From an uncultured Eubacteriales bacterium (GTDB lineage: Bacteria; Bacillota; Clostridia; Oscillospirales; CAG-272): 18,776 nucleotides of DNA. Below the pieces are notes generated by a model. That model ran no database searches, was not told the DNA's origin, and saw only the letters and a list, made by a program, of their open reading frames with translations. The stretch is from contig CAKSJC010000007.1 in the NCBI GenBank assembly GCA_934462885.1, positions 1 through 18,776 on the forward strand, read 5' to 3'. A program made the translations under genes and the position numbers. Positions 7,261 through 14,901 of this stretch are shown here, in pieces (the stretch's first letter is position 1; each line of letters starts with the position of its first letter).

Positions 7261-8731
7261 AAACGGAGCAAAAAAAGAGCGGAGTCTGAGAGAAAAGCTT
7301 CTTTTTTCATTTGCTCTGTTCGTGTTTATAGTTATAGTTGTGCTTTGGGCATTTCAAACCTTTTTGCTTGATGATGTTTATATGAACTTAAAGCTCGGTG
7401 AACTGAAAAAATGCGCTTCCGAGTCCGATAACCTTGCCGAATCGGATACCGAAGAAATTTCCGAACGACTTGGCGCAATTTCGAAAAAATTCAACATATG
7501 CATATCTGCGTACAAAGTTGAGGATACGCTTTACGGAAAAACGGCTGAAAGCGTTGCGGACTGCCATGTTAATTCGTTTTGTTTTATCCACAACGTCAGA
7601 TCCGACAATATGCTAAACAACCTCTACTCATCCGCAAAGGAAAACGGCGGCGAGTATATGGAAAGATTTTCTCTCGCGTCTGTTTTCGGGAAGCGGCCCG
7701 GAAGCAACGACGATACAAGCGAAAATGTAGTTATCTCAAAGATCATAAAGAAGGATTCGTCAGAACTTTTTGTTGTTTATAATACAGAACTATTGCCGCT
7801 TGATTCAACCGTCTCCACTCTGAAAGTTCAGCTTATTTATATTACTCTTATTTTAACGGTGATAGCGCTTTTTCTTGCTTATTTTATTTCGGCGCGTATT
7901 TCAAAACCTATACGGGAGATGAGCGGGGAAGCTTCCAAGCTTGCGCTTGGAAACTATAACGTAAATTTTGACGGCGGCAACTGCCTTGAAACTGTAAATC
8001 TGTCGATAGCATTGAACAGAGCCGCATATGAGCTTTCAAAGCTTGACAAAATGCAGAAAGACTTGATAGCTAACGTCTCACACGATTTGCGGACTCCTCT
8101 CACTATGATCGAAGGGTATACGGAAGCAATGCGCGATCTTCCGGGTGAGGCAACTCCGGAAAATATGCAGATAGTCATAGACGAAACAAAACGTCTTACA
8201 TCTCTTGTGAACGATATGCTTGAGGTTTCGCGCTATCAAGGCGGTATGCAGAAATTAAACATTACTCGCTTTAATTTTACGGAAGTTATACGTACCACTC
8301 TTGAAAGATACGCTAAACTGCGAGAGCATGAGGGATATGCGATTGATTTTGTCGCAGACCGCGATGTTTTCGTCCGCGCCGATGAAGGAAGAATACTGCA
8401 AGTGGTGTATAATCTTATTAATAACGCCGTAAACTACGTTGGAGAAGATAAGACCGTCATAATAAGACAGATTGTAGAAGAAGGATCGGTTCTTCTTGAA
8501 GTTGAGGATCACGGTATTGGTATACCTGAGGACGAGTTGCCGCTTGTTTGGGAAAGATATTATAAAGTCAACGACTTTCATAAGAGAGCAAATATGGGAA
8601 CCGGCTTGGGACTTTCCATCGTAAAGAATATTCTTCTTCTGCACGGCGCAGAGTTTGGCGTAAAAAGGTGCCGGAAAGAGGGAAGCATATTTTGGTTTAA
8701 ACTTAAAACGGATGATGAAAAAGACGTATGA
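7247..8731 (+). CDS. two-component sensor histidine kinase
   Basis: A protein of 494 residues if started at ATG 7247; an in-frame TTG at 7232 would add five. GAGGAG at 7224-7229 sits rather far from the ATG, so the start is not certain. Two membrane helices (about 19-41 and 194-217) flank an extracellular sensor of about 150 residues with no recognised fold. A HAMP domain follows (ISKPIREMSGEASKLALGNY). The HisKA box holds H279 (NVSHDLRTPLTMIEGY). The ATPase domain shows the N box around N389-N393 (NLINNAVNY), G1 (DHGIGIP) and G2 (GTGLGLSIV). It phosphorylates the overlapping response regulator. The arrangement next to htrA recalls CssS of Bacillus, but the sensed signal cannot be read from sequence. 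Confidence 0.93.
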   Translation: MRKNKNGAKKERSLREKLLFSFALFVFIVIVVLWAFQTFLLDDVYMNLKLGELKKCASESDNLAESDTEEISERLGAISKKFNICISAYKVEDTLYGKTAESVADCHVNSFCFIHNVRSDNMLNNLYSSAKENGGEYMERFSLASVFGKRPGSNDDTSENVVISKIIKKDSSELFVVYNTELLPLDSTVSTLKVQLIYITLILTVIALFLAYFISARISKPIREMSGEASKLALGNYNVNFDGGNCLETVNLSIALNRAAYELSKLDKMQKDLIANVSHDLRTPLTMIEGYTEAMRDLPGEATPENMQIVIDETKRLTSLVNDMLEVSRYQGGMQKLNITRFNFTEVIRTTLERYAKLREHEGYAIDFVADRDVFVRADEGRILQVVYNLINNAVNYVGEDKTVIIRQIVEEGSVLLEVEDHGIGIPEDELPLVWERYYKVNDFHKRANMGTGLGLSIVKNILLLHGAEFGVKRCRKEGSIFWFKLKTDDEKDV

Positions 8732-8733
8732 AT

Positions 8734-8771
8734 ATAGCTGAAAAGCGGCGGAAACGCCGCTTTTCAGCTAT
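8734..8771 (+). terminator. intrinsic terminator after the histidine kinase
   Basis: A perfect 17-bp stem (8734-8750 with 8755-8771) is capped by a GAAA tetraloop. The core is GCGGCG/CGCCGC with AAAA on the 5' side and TTTT on the 3' side, so it can work as a terminator on either strand. It starts three bases after the kinase stop and separates the envelope block from the next promoter. Confidence 0.85.
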
Positions 8772-8819
8772 TGGAAGTTTGCACAAAGTTTTTGCGACGA
8801 AAAAAATAATTTTTGTTTT

Positions 8820-8871
8820 ATCACTTTACATTGTTAAAATCATGGTGTATAATTATAGGTGTAAAAGTGAT
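8820..8871 (+). promoter_or_regulatory. promoter of the yerC-like gene with flanking inverted half-sites
   Basis: TTTACA at 8825-8830 and TATAAT at 8848-8853 are spaced by 17 bp, a strong SigA-type promoter with a start near 8860. The -35 lies inside ATCACTTTACA (8820-8830). Its inverted copy TGTAAAAGTGAT (8860-8871, one extra A) covers the start point. The two arms are about 40 bp apart centre to centre. They could be operator half-sites for an autoregulator, which is inference. Confidence 0.65.
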
Positions 8872-8915
8872 GTTGCGGTGCGCTTTGGTGCCCGCTTTTA
8901 TATTATGGAGGCAAA

Positions 8916-9263
8916 ATGGCTCACCAAAGAAAAAACGATATGAAAGATTATCTCTTCGAGGCTATCCTGTCCCTTGAAACAGTAGAAGATTGCTATAATT
9001 TTTTCGATGATATCTGTACCGTAAAGGAGCTTGAAGAAATGGCAAAGCGTATGTGCGGTGCAAAGATGCTCGATGATAATAAGATTTATACGGAAATAAC
9101 GGAAAAAACCGGACTTAGCACAGCTACGATTAGCAGAATAAACCGCTGTCTAAAATATGGCAGCGACGGATATAGCTCTGTTCTTGCAAAACTTGCCGCG
9201 CGCGGTGTAAAGTCTCCGAAGAGCATTGAAACCGAAACTGAGGCAGACGGCGAAAATGATTGA
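8916..9263 (+). CDS. YerC/TrpR-family transcriptional regulator
   Basis: A 115-residue protein matching the YerC/YecD group of TrpR relatives: YLFEAILSLETVEDCYNFFDDICTVKELEEMAKRM, then the helix-turn-helix around 58-82 with GLSTATISRINRCLKYG. The group belongs to the Trp repressor superfamily, but its DNA targets and ligand are poorly defined. ATG 8916 is well placed after GGAGG at 8907-8911; a second ATG at 8940 would fit the domain start but lacks a site. The last 20 residues are acidic and variable. It overlaps the methyltransferase gene by 8 nt, so both are co-translated. The inverted repeat in its own promoter suggests autoregulation. Confidence 0.88.
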   Translation: MAHQRKNDMKDYLFEAILSLETVEDCYNFFDDICTVKELEEMAKRMCGAKMLDDNKIYTEITEKTGLSTATISRINRCLKYGSDGYSSVLAKLAARGVKSPKSIETETEADGEND

Positions 9264-10011
9264 CGGTTACAAGGTTTTAGCTCCGGTTTACGACAAACTG
9301 AACGGAGATGTGGATTACGTAAAATGGGCAGACTTTATTGAGGAATGTTACAAACGCTTTTCTGCCAAAAAAATTGAATCTGTTCTGGATATGGGATGCG
9401 GCACGGGAAGTATGACTATGGAACTGGCACGCAGAAATTATGATATGACAGGACTTGATATATCCGAAGATATGCTTTCGGTAGCGGAGCAAACCTCGAG
9501 AGAGACAGGCCTTAAAAACATCCTCTATATTTTCGGGGATATGTGCTCATTCGAACTGTACGGAACGGTCGACGCCGTTATATGCTGTCTCGACGGGATA
9601 AATCATATCACAAAACGAGAAGATCTTAGTGCTTGTTTTGCGCTTGTTTCAAACTACTTAAATCCTGACGGACTTTTTGTTTTTGACGTCAATACTCCCC
9701 ACAAATTCAAAACTCAGTATGCGGATCATGACTATATTCTTGAAGAGGACGGAGTCGTGTGCTGTTGGAGAAACAGACTCTCCAAGAAAAAAGATACGGT
9801 TGACTTTTATCTGACGGTATTTAAGGAAGATGAAGATGGCAACTGGAAACGTCACGACGGCGTAGAGCGCGAACGTTCATACGGAATCAAAGCGATCAAA
9901 AACGCTCTTGAGGAAGCAGGATTGCTTTTTTGTTCGGTTTTCGCGGGTTACGAATTTGAAAAAATAAATGATGATACGGACAGATGGTACATCGTCGCAA
10001 AAAAGAAATAA
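9256..10011 (+). CDS. class I SAM-dependent methyltransferase (YqeM-like)
   Basis: A 251-residue protein taken from ATG 9256; an in-frame TTG at 9226 is less likely because homologues begin near YKVLAPVYDKLN. Motif I is VLDMGCGTG at 43-51, followed by the acidic loop GLDISEDML. A later GTVDAVICCLDGINHI and a post-motif GLFVFDVNTPHKF are typical of small-molecule or tRNA-type class I methyltransferases. The N-terminal YDKLNGDVDYVKW resembles YqeM of Bacillus, whose substrate is not firmly established. It overlaps the upstream regulator by 8 nt. The stop codon is followed within 4 nt by the left arm of a terminator-like repeat that has been split by an IS element. The remnant transposase frame runs antisense over its last 64 nt. 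Confidence 0.85.
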   Translation: MIDGYKVLAPVYDKLNGDVDYVKWADFIEECYKRFSAKKIESVLDMGCGTGSMTMELARRNYDMTGLDISEDMLSVAEQTSRETGLKNILYIFGDMCSFELYGTVDAVICCLDGINHITKREDLSACFALVSNYLNPDGLFVFDVNTPHKFKTQYADHDYILEEDGVVCCWRNRLSKKKDTVDFYLTVFKEDEDGNWKRHDGVERERSYGIKAIKNALEEAGLLFCSVFAGYEFEKINDDTDRWYIVAKKK

Positions 10012-10754
10012 AGTAAAAAGCCGTGCGCAAGTGTGCTCTGCACCAATTTGAGAATCGAGAAGAAATTTTCCGCCATTGCGTTGTCATAAGGATTTCCCTT
10101 ACTTGACATTGACGGTGTAATGTGGTATAATTCAGTGAGCTTAAAATACCGATTGGAAGTGTATTGAAAGCCCCGGTCACTGTGGAGTTGCAGCTCTCCG
10201 GTGACCTTCTCTTTTCTCTTAGCCGCCTTTATCGTATCAAGTACAAGGCTGACCGTCTGCTGTGTACCGGTTTTGTATGCAACAATGCTGTTGTCATACA
10301 GATCACGGATGATGGACAGGTACAGTACACCCTGCGCGGTGTGAATATACGAAATATCCGTCGCCCACTTCAGGTTCGGTCTGTCTGCGTGAAAGTTCTG
10401 ATTCCAAAGATTCCGGTATTTGTGCAGATGCTGATTGTATCTGTAAAATTTTTTTCGGCGTATCACAGACAGTAAATTGTACTTCCGCATGACTCTGAGT
10501 ACGGTTTTCGGGTTCTTGTGAATGCCATTTCGCTCCAACCGGATATATACGCGGCGGTATCCGTAGGTTTTGCCGCACCTATCCTGACATTCTCCGATTT
10601 TTTCGGCAAGCTCAAGATCTTTCGCAGGCTTATCCATTCTTTTGACGTAGTCATAGTACCCGCTTCTGGACACTTCGAAGAACCTGCACATTTCACTGAC
10701 AGAATATTTTTCCGTATAACGATAGATTACCATGTATTTGATCTGTGTCCTCAC
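9948..10754 (-). pseudogene. IS3-family transposase OrfB, C-terminally truncated
   Basis: The DDE integrase domain is recognisable: WATDISYIHT with the first Asp, YLSIIRDLYDNSIVAY with the second, HSDRGFQY, and NPYDNAMAENFFS with the catalytic Glu. The upstream part with VSRSGYYDYVKR and YGYRRVYIRL is the usual HTH_21-type region. Transposase sequence ends with SILK at residue 236 (10047-10049). Family members continue another 45-55 residues, here replaced by frame read through the IS edge into the methyltransferase gene. The GTG start overlaps the OrfA stop (GTGA), so coupling rather than the classic A-rich slippery site is likely. All three catalytic residues survive, but activity without the tail is doubtful. 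Confidence 0.88.
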
Positions 10755-11086
10755 TTCCTTTCTGTGAGCGAGAGAAAATCCCGCATCAGTTCGTTTTCCA
10801 TCTCTAATTGCTTTATCCGTGCTTCTTTGCGAGCCAGCTTATACCGTAGAGCGGCAAGTTTGTCTTCCTCACTTACCAGGCTGTCTTTTGCCGGTCTGCC
10901 TTTCTTTTGGATTGCTATTCCGGCTGCTGCTTTTCGCTGCTGTTCGTTGTAACGTGTAATGAAATTGTGAACCTGTTTGCGGCTGAAGCCAAGTCTTTCC
11001 CCGATTTCTCTCTGCGTCTTTCCCTGCTCCCTTAACGCCAGTATTTCCTTTTCATATTCCTTGATATGTCTGTATCCTCTTGGCAT
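10751..11086 (-). CDS. IS3-family transposase OrfA
   Basis: A 111-residue DNA-binding subunit. The helix-turn-helix lies at about 15-50 (LREQGKTQREIGERLGFSRKQVHNFITRY), followed by a basic linker and a C-terminal leucine-zipper-like coiled coil (LAALRYKLARKEARIKQLEMENELMRDFL). This is the IS3 OrfA layout; the protein binds IS ends and dimerises with OrfB. ATG at 11086 follows AGGAGGG (11100-11094 on the - strand). That site is part of an 11-bp inverted repeat able to hide it. The gene seems intact although its OrfB partner is truncated. Confidence 0.88.
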   Translation of the reverse strand: MPRGYRHIKEYEKEILALREQGKTQREIGERLGFSRKQVHNFITRYNEQQRKAAAGIAIQKKGRPAKDSLVSEEDKLAALRYKLARKEARIKQLEMENELMRDFLSLTERK

Positions 11087-11130
11087 AAAAATTCCCTCCT
11101 ATGGCTTTCTTTTATTATACCATAGGAGGG
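11087..11130 (-). promoter_or_regulatory. IS promoter and foldback that hides the OrfA ribosome binding site
   Basis: CCCTCCTATGG and CCATAGGAGGG, perfect 11-bp inverse arms, lie at 11094-11104 and 11120-11130 with 15 bases between. Read on the - strand, the second arm holds the OrfA ribosome binding site. TATAAT (11119-11114) lies in the loop, with a weak AAGACA 18 bp upstream. Transcripts from this promoter would start near 11107 and lack the first arm. Transcripts entering from outside would carry both arms and mask the site. IS10 and IS50 use the same logic against read-through. Confidence 0.6.
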
Positions 11131-11242
11131 CTCTTTTTGTCTTTGTCCGTTTTTTATGGTTCGGTGCAGTTTGACGAACGGCTTTTTGCGTTTTGCGGGG
11201 CTTGCGGTGCAAAATATATAAACCGTGGGAAATCTGCTTTTA

Positions 11243-11271
11243 TTGACAATATTTACTTATTGTTGTATAAT
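11243..11271 (+). promoter_or_regulatory. consensus promoter of recQ
   Basis: TTGACA at 11243-11248 and TATAAT at 11266-11271 both match consensus exactly, with a 17-bp spacer. Transcription would start near 11278, giving a 36-nt leader. The promoter lies outside the IS, so recQ does not depend on it. Confidence 0.88.
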
Positions 11272-11313
11272 TAAAAAGAAAATTTAAGATAATTAAGAGA
11301 CGGTTTCTCGATA

Positions 11314-13131
11314 TTGGATAAATATACTGTACTGAAAAAATACTTCGGATATGACGAATTTCGTCCCGGACAAGCCGAGATTATAGATAAGCTTGCGGAA
11401 GGTAAAGATGTCGTTGCCGTAATGCCTACCGGAGGCGGAAAATCACTATGCTATCAGATCCCTGCGCTTATGTCGGACGGAATAACGATAGTTGTCTCTC
11501 CGCTTATTTCTCTAATGAAAGATCAAGTTCTCTCGCTCGTGCAAAGCGGAGTCCGCGCCGCGTACATAAACAGTTCTCTTACGACTCGGCAGTACTACAA
11601 GGCTGTGTCTAATATGAGAGACGGTGTTTACAAAATTATATATGTTTCGCCGGAACGACTGTCAAGTGATTCTTTTCTCTCAGTTTGCAGATCGCTTGAT
11701 ATCAGACTTATCGCGATTGATGAAGCTCACTGTATTTCAGGGTGGGGACAAGATTTTCGTCCGGCGTATCTCGGAATATCTAGTTTTATTGACTCGCTTC
11801 CGTTGCGCCCAACGATCGGCGCGTTTACCGCCACTGCCACGGAGCGCGTGCGTCAGGATATAGTGGAATATCTTGAGCTTTCCGCTCCTTTTGAAATAAC
11901 GACGGGTTTTGACAGACCGAATCTGTATTTTGATGCGGTACAAACCACAAAAAAGACAAAGCAGGGAGAACTGTTAAAGCTCCTTTGCGAAAGATACGCG
12001 GGAAAGTGCGGAATAATTTACTGCGGTACGAGAGGTATGTGCGACGAACTGTATTCTCTCCTGAATTTAAAAGGGTACAGAGCGTCTAAATACCACGCAG
12101 GACTTTCCGACGAAGAAAGACACTGTGCTCAGGACGATTTTATATTTGACAGATGCGATATTATGGTGGCAACGAACGCTTTCGGTATGGGGATAGACAA
12201 GTCGAACGTGTCGTTTGTTATCCATTACAATATGCCGAAAGATATCGAGAGCTATTATCAGGAAGCGGGACGTGCGGGACGCGACGGAAAAAACGCCGAA
12301 TGCATTATGCTTTGGAGTGAGTCCGATATAATGCTTAATAAATTCCTTATAGAAAAGTCGGAAGAAAACTCGGATATTCCGCCTGAAATGCGCGCTCAGA
12401 TAAAGAAAAACGAGTTGTATAAGCTTAACTTGATGACCGATTACTGCCGCACTATCGGGTGCCGCCGAGCATTTCTTCTTCGCTATTTCGGAGAAGAAAC
12501 AGCTGAAAAATGCGGCAATTGCGGTAATTGCAACGGAGAGTATAACGTACTCGACGTGACCGAGGACGCAAAAAAAATTCTTTCCTGCATTGCAAGAACA
12601 GATAATACTTTCGGTTTGTCGACTATCTCGGCTATTCTTCGAGCATCAATGAACGAAAAAGTTGAACAGTATTCACTCGATGAAATATCTGTGTATGGTA
12701 TTATGCGGGGAAAAACAGAGAAATATATAAGGAGAATAGCAGATGAACTTAGGATGCAGGGCTACCTGTATCTTGACGGCGAATACTGCGTTCCGACGGT
12801 TTCGAAGAAAGCTGAAAAAATCCTTTACGGGAACGAACATATATTTATGCGCGAGAGCGTAACTGTTCCGAAAACGGAAAAGAAGAAAAAAACGGCGGAA
12901 GCCTGCTCGGAAAACGGCGGACTTCTCATGCAGCTTAAAGCCGAGAGGGCAAAGATAGCAAGAGCGCTTTCCGTTCCGGCTTATGTTATTTTTTCTGACG
13001 CCGCGCTTTACGATATGTGCAGGATAATGCCTCGCGATAAAAGAGAATTTCTAACTGTATCCGGGGTCGGAAAAGTCAAAGCAGAAAAATACGGCGAGGA
13101 TTTTTTAAGTATAATCGGGAAATTCAGATAA
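11314..13131 (+). CDS. recQ: ATP-dependent DNA helicase RecQ
   Basis: A 605-residue full-length RecQ, a 3'-5' helicase in recombination and repair. Motif I is PTGGGKS with K43, and the Walker B DEAH box is 136-139. The RecQ-specific GWGQDFRPAY, TATAT and the motif VI region QEAGRAGRDG follow. The zinc domain has cysteines C383, C400, C403 and C406 in the E. coli pattern (CRR...CGNCGNC). An RQC winged helix (about 410-505) and a C-terminal HRDC domain (about 530-605) complete the architecture. The TTG start at 11314 is supported by the domain start, though its ribosome binding site (AAGAGA, 11295-11300) is weak and distant. A glycosyltransferase gene begins 14 nt after the stop, so they share an operon. 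Confidence 0.96.
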   Translation: MDKYTVLKKYFGYDEFRPGQAEIIDKLAEGKDVVAVMPTGGGKSLCYQIPALMSDGITIVVSPLISLMKDQVLSLVQSGVRAAYINSSLTTRQYYKAVSNMRDGVYKIIYVSPERLSSDSFLSVCRSLDIRLIAIDEAHCISGWGQDFRPAYLGISSFIDSLPLRPTIGAFTATATERVRQDIVEYLELSAPFEITTGFDRPNLYFDAVQTTKKTKQGELLKLLCERYAGKCGIIYCGTRGMCDELYSLLNLKGYRASKYHAGLSDEERHCAQDDFIFDRCDIMVATNAFGMGIDKSNVSFVIHYNMPKDIESYYQEAGRAGRDGKNAECIMLWSESDIMLNKFLIEKSEENSDIPPEMRAQIKKNELYKLNLMTDYCRTIGCRRAFLLRYFGEETAEKCGNCGNCNGEYNVLDVTEDAKKILSCIARTDNTFGLSTISAILRASMNEKVEQYSLDEISVYGIMRGKTEKYIRRIADELRMQGYLYLDGEYCVPTVSKKAEKILYGNEHIFMRESVTVPKTEKKKKTAEACSENGGLLMQLKAERAKIARALSVPAYVIFSDAALYDMCRIMPRDKREFLTVSGVGKVKAEKYGEDFLSIIGKFR

Positions 13132-13145
13132 AAAAGGAGGACGCC

Positions 13146-13784
13146 TTGAAAGTTCTTATTTTATCAAGAAGTATGGGCGGCGGACACAATACAGCTGCGA
13201 AAGCTATGTGCGAGGCGTTTGAGCGGCGCGGAGTCTTTGCTGAAATGGTTGACGGAGCCGTATTTACAACAAGATTTATAAAAGACGCGTCGTCATATAT
13301 TTATGTAAAATCAGTTCAGCGTACACCTCGTCTTTTCGGAGCTGTCTATAAATTAGGTGAGGTGATCTCAACTCCGCGATGTAAATCGGTAATTTATCTC
13401 GCAAATCACAAAGGCGCGGGCCGTATGTTTGATTATATAAAAGAAAACGGGTTTGACGCGGTTGTATCTCCGCACCTTTACCCCATAGAAACGCTGACAT
13501 ATCTGAAGAGAAAAAAAGGATTAAAGATTCCGTGCTTCGGAATAGCTACCGACTATACCTGCATACCGTTTTGGGAAGACTCGGAAATGGATCTTTACTT
13601 TATTCCTTCAAAGGAACTTGAAGGAGAGTATTTAAATAGAAAAATGGATGAGAAAAAACTCATCCCGACCGGCATTCCCGTATCTGCAAAATTTAAGAAC
13701 AAAATTCCGAAAGAAGAAGCGAAAAGAAAACTGGGACTTGATGAAAGCTCGAAATACTATCTTGTTATGTCCGGAAGTATGTGA
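13146..13784 (+). pseudogene. MGDG-synthase-like glycosyltransferase, N-terminal part up to in-frame TGA
   Basis: A 212-residue fragment starting at TTG after a strong AAGGAGG (13134-13140), 14 nt after recQ. It begins KVLILSRSMGGGHNTAAKAM, the glycine/histidine loop of the MGDG synthase / UgtP group (GT28-like), which transfers sugar from UDP-sugar to diacylglycerol at the membrane. GIATDYTCIPFWEDSEMDLYFIPS is also characteristic of clostridial members. The frame stops at TGA 13782-13784 right after VMSGSM. Family members normally continue SMGAGN there, so the stop replaces a Gly codon (GGA to TGA is one change). The same frame stays open and homologous to 14264. It is a nonsense-interrupted gene, or a sequence error. 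Confidence 0.85.
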
Positions 13785-14264
13785 GCCGGAAACGCGCTTG
13801 AAATTTCGCAAAATCTTCTGAAATACGAAAAAGACTGCAAGCCGATAGTTATATGCGGTAATAACGCAAGGCTTTATGAGAAAATGAAGGAATCTCTTTT
13901 AAATTCGGCAGTTGTTGTAGGGTTTACAGATAAAATCGAACTTTACATGAATGCCTCGGAGGCAGTATTTACCAAAGCGGGAGGACTTACAAGTACGGAA
14001 GCTGCGGTATTCGGTATTCCGCTTGTCCATACATCCCCGATCCCTGGGTGTGAGACGGAAAATACGGAATTTTTCACCGAAAAAGGAATGTCAATACACG
14101 ACGACAATCCCGAAACTCTTGTTAAAATGGCGCTGAAACTGACGTCTGATCCTTCGGCGGTAGAACGAATGGTAAATTTGCAGGCAAAATATATAAACAA
14201 AGACGGAGCGGATGATATCGCAGATGCAGTCATCAAATATGTGAACAAACAAAAAGATCGTTGA
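13785..14264 (+). pseudogene. MGDG-synthase-like glycosyltransferase, C-terminal part after the TGA
   Basis: The continuation of the preceding gene in the same frame (AGNALEISQNLLKYEKDCKP). It carries the nucleotide-sugar binding half: VICGNN, GFTDKIELYMNASEAVFTKAGGLTSTEAAVFGIPLV and the CETENTEFF segment, all typical of the GT28-type C-terminal domain. The first internal ATG is 13884, inside the domain and without a good ribosome binding site, so independent translation of a useful protein is unlikely. Together the two parts would make a protein of about 372 residues, normal for the group. The gene ends in TGA, which shows TGA acts as a stop here. It lies 37 nt before the GTPase gene. Confidence 0.83.
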
Positions 14265-14301
14265 GCAAAAAACGGAAGACATTTCACTCGGATAGGTATT
14301 T

Positions 14302-14901
14302 ATGAAGAAACTGGCAATCGGAATACTGGCACACGTTGATGCGGGAAAAACTTCCCTTGCGGAAGCGCTCTTATATAAAAGCGGAAAAATAAAAAAACTC
14401 GGCAGAGTTGATCATAGGAATACGTATCTCGATACGCATGAGTTTGAAAGAGCGAGAGGGATAACTATATTTTCAAAGCAAGCAACTTTAACTATGGGAG
14501 ATATGGATATAACTCTTCTTGATACACCGGGGCACACGGATTTTTCCGGGGAATGCGAGCGTACGCTTTCCGTTATCGATTACGCAATACTTGTAGTAAG
14601 CGGGCTTGACGGAGTTCAGTCTCATACCGAGACTATATGGGAGCTTCTTTCGAAATATAAAATCCCGACGTTTATTTTTATGACAAAAATGGACCTGTCG
14701 CAAAAAAGCAGGGAAGAGCTGCTAAGCGATCTTTCGTTCAATCTTAGCCCGCAGTGCGTCGATATGACGGATGAGAGCGAAGAGCGGGATGAACAAATCG
14801 CCATGTGTGATGAGACGCTTCTCGAACAGTACGCCTCCGGAGGGAAAATATCATACGAAGATATAAAAAAACTGGTCATTGAGATTAGATGGACTCGATA
14901 G
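14302..14901 (+). pseudogene. TetM/EF-G-like ribosomal GTPase, G-domain fragment before a frameshift
   Basis: A 199-residue fragment with a translational GTPase G domain: P-loop AHVDAGKTS (10-18), switch I FERARGITIFS, G3 DTPGHTDF and G4 TKMD. Similarity is to the TetM/TetO ribosomal protection group rather than true EF-G. Many Clostridia carry such chromosomal relatives, which need not confer tetracycline resistance. Homology runs to KKLVIE; the frame then turns to IRWTR and stops. Relatives continue with a G5 segment of the type FPCFFGSAL before the DGLDRFT region, which is found here in the +1 frame. The G5 residues are absent in all frames, so this looks like a deletion of about 35-38 nt (2 mod 3), not a simple indel. 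A weak GGATAGG precedes the ATG. Confidence 0.85.

Larger units (their letters stand above)
10039..11168 (-). mobile_element. IS3-family insertion sequence, 3'-truncated remnant
   Basis: The element carries OrfA and OrfB of IS3 type on the - strand. The OrfA-side tip, read inwards, begins TGCACCGAACC (from 11168). The opposite edge begins TGCACCAA (from 10039). Seven of eight tip bases agree, so both tips seem to be present. Only eight bases separate the second tip from a transposase frame that stops short of the family's normal end, so roughly 150 bp of the OrfB-side interior appear lost. At 1130 bp it is shorter than typical IS3 elements (about 1.2-1.5 kb). No 3-4 bp target duplication is visible next to the tips. 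Confidence 0.82.
10015..11187 (+). terminator. methyltransferase terminator split by the IS element
   Basis: AAAAAGCCGT at 10015-10024 and its exact inverse ACGGCTTTTT at 11178-11187 flank the IS. Pairing continues for two more base pairs after one mismatch. Without the insertion the arms would form an A-stem-T hairpin directly after the methyltransferase stop, as a Rho-independent terminator does. The hairpin is now separated by about 1.15 kb and should no longer fold efficiently. The identification as a former terminator is inference from arm sequence and position. Confidence 0.6.

Noticed and set aside
10751..10790. Programmed -1 frameshift between OrfA and OrfB
   Set aside because: No A6G-type slippery run is present near the overlap; the GTGA stop/start overlap suggests coupled initiation.
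13782..13784. Selenocysteine or a general TGA-to-glycine code at the in-frame TGA
   Set aside because: The family has glycine, not cysteine, at this position and no SECIS-like hairpin was recognised. Several other genes here end at TGA, one within an overlapping gene pair.
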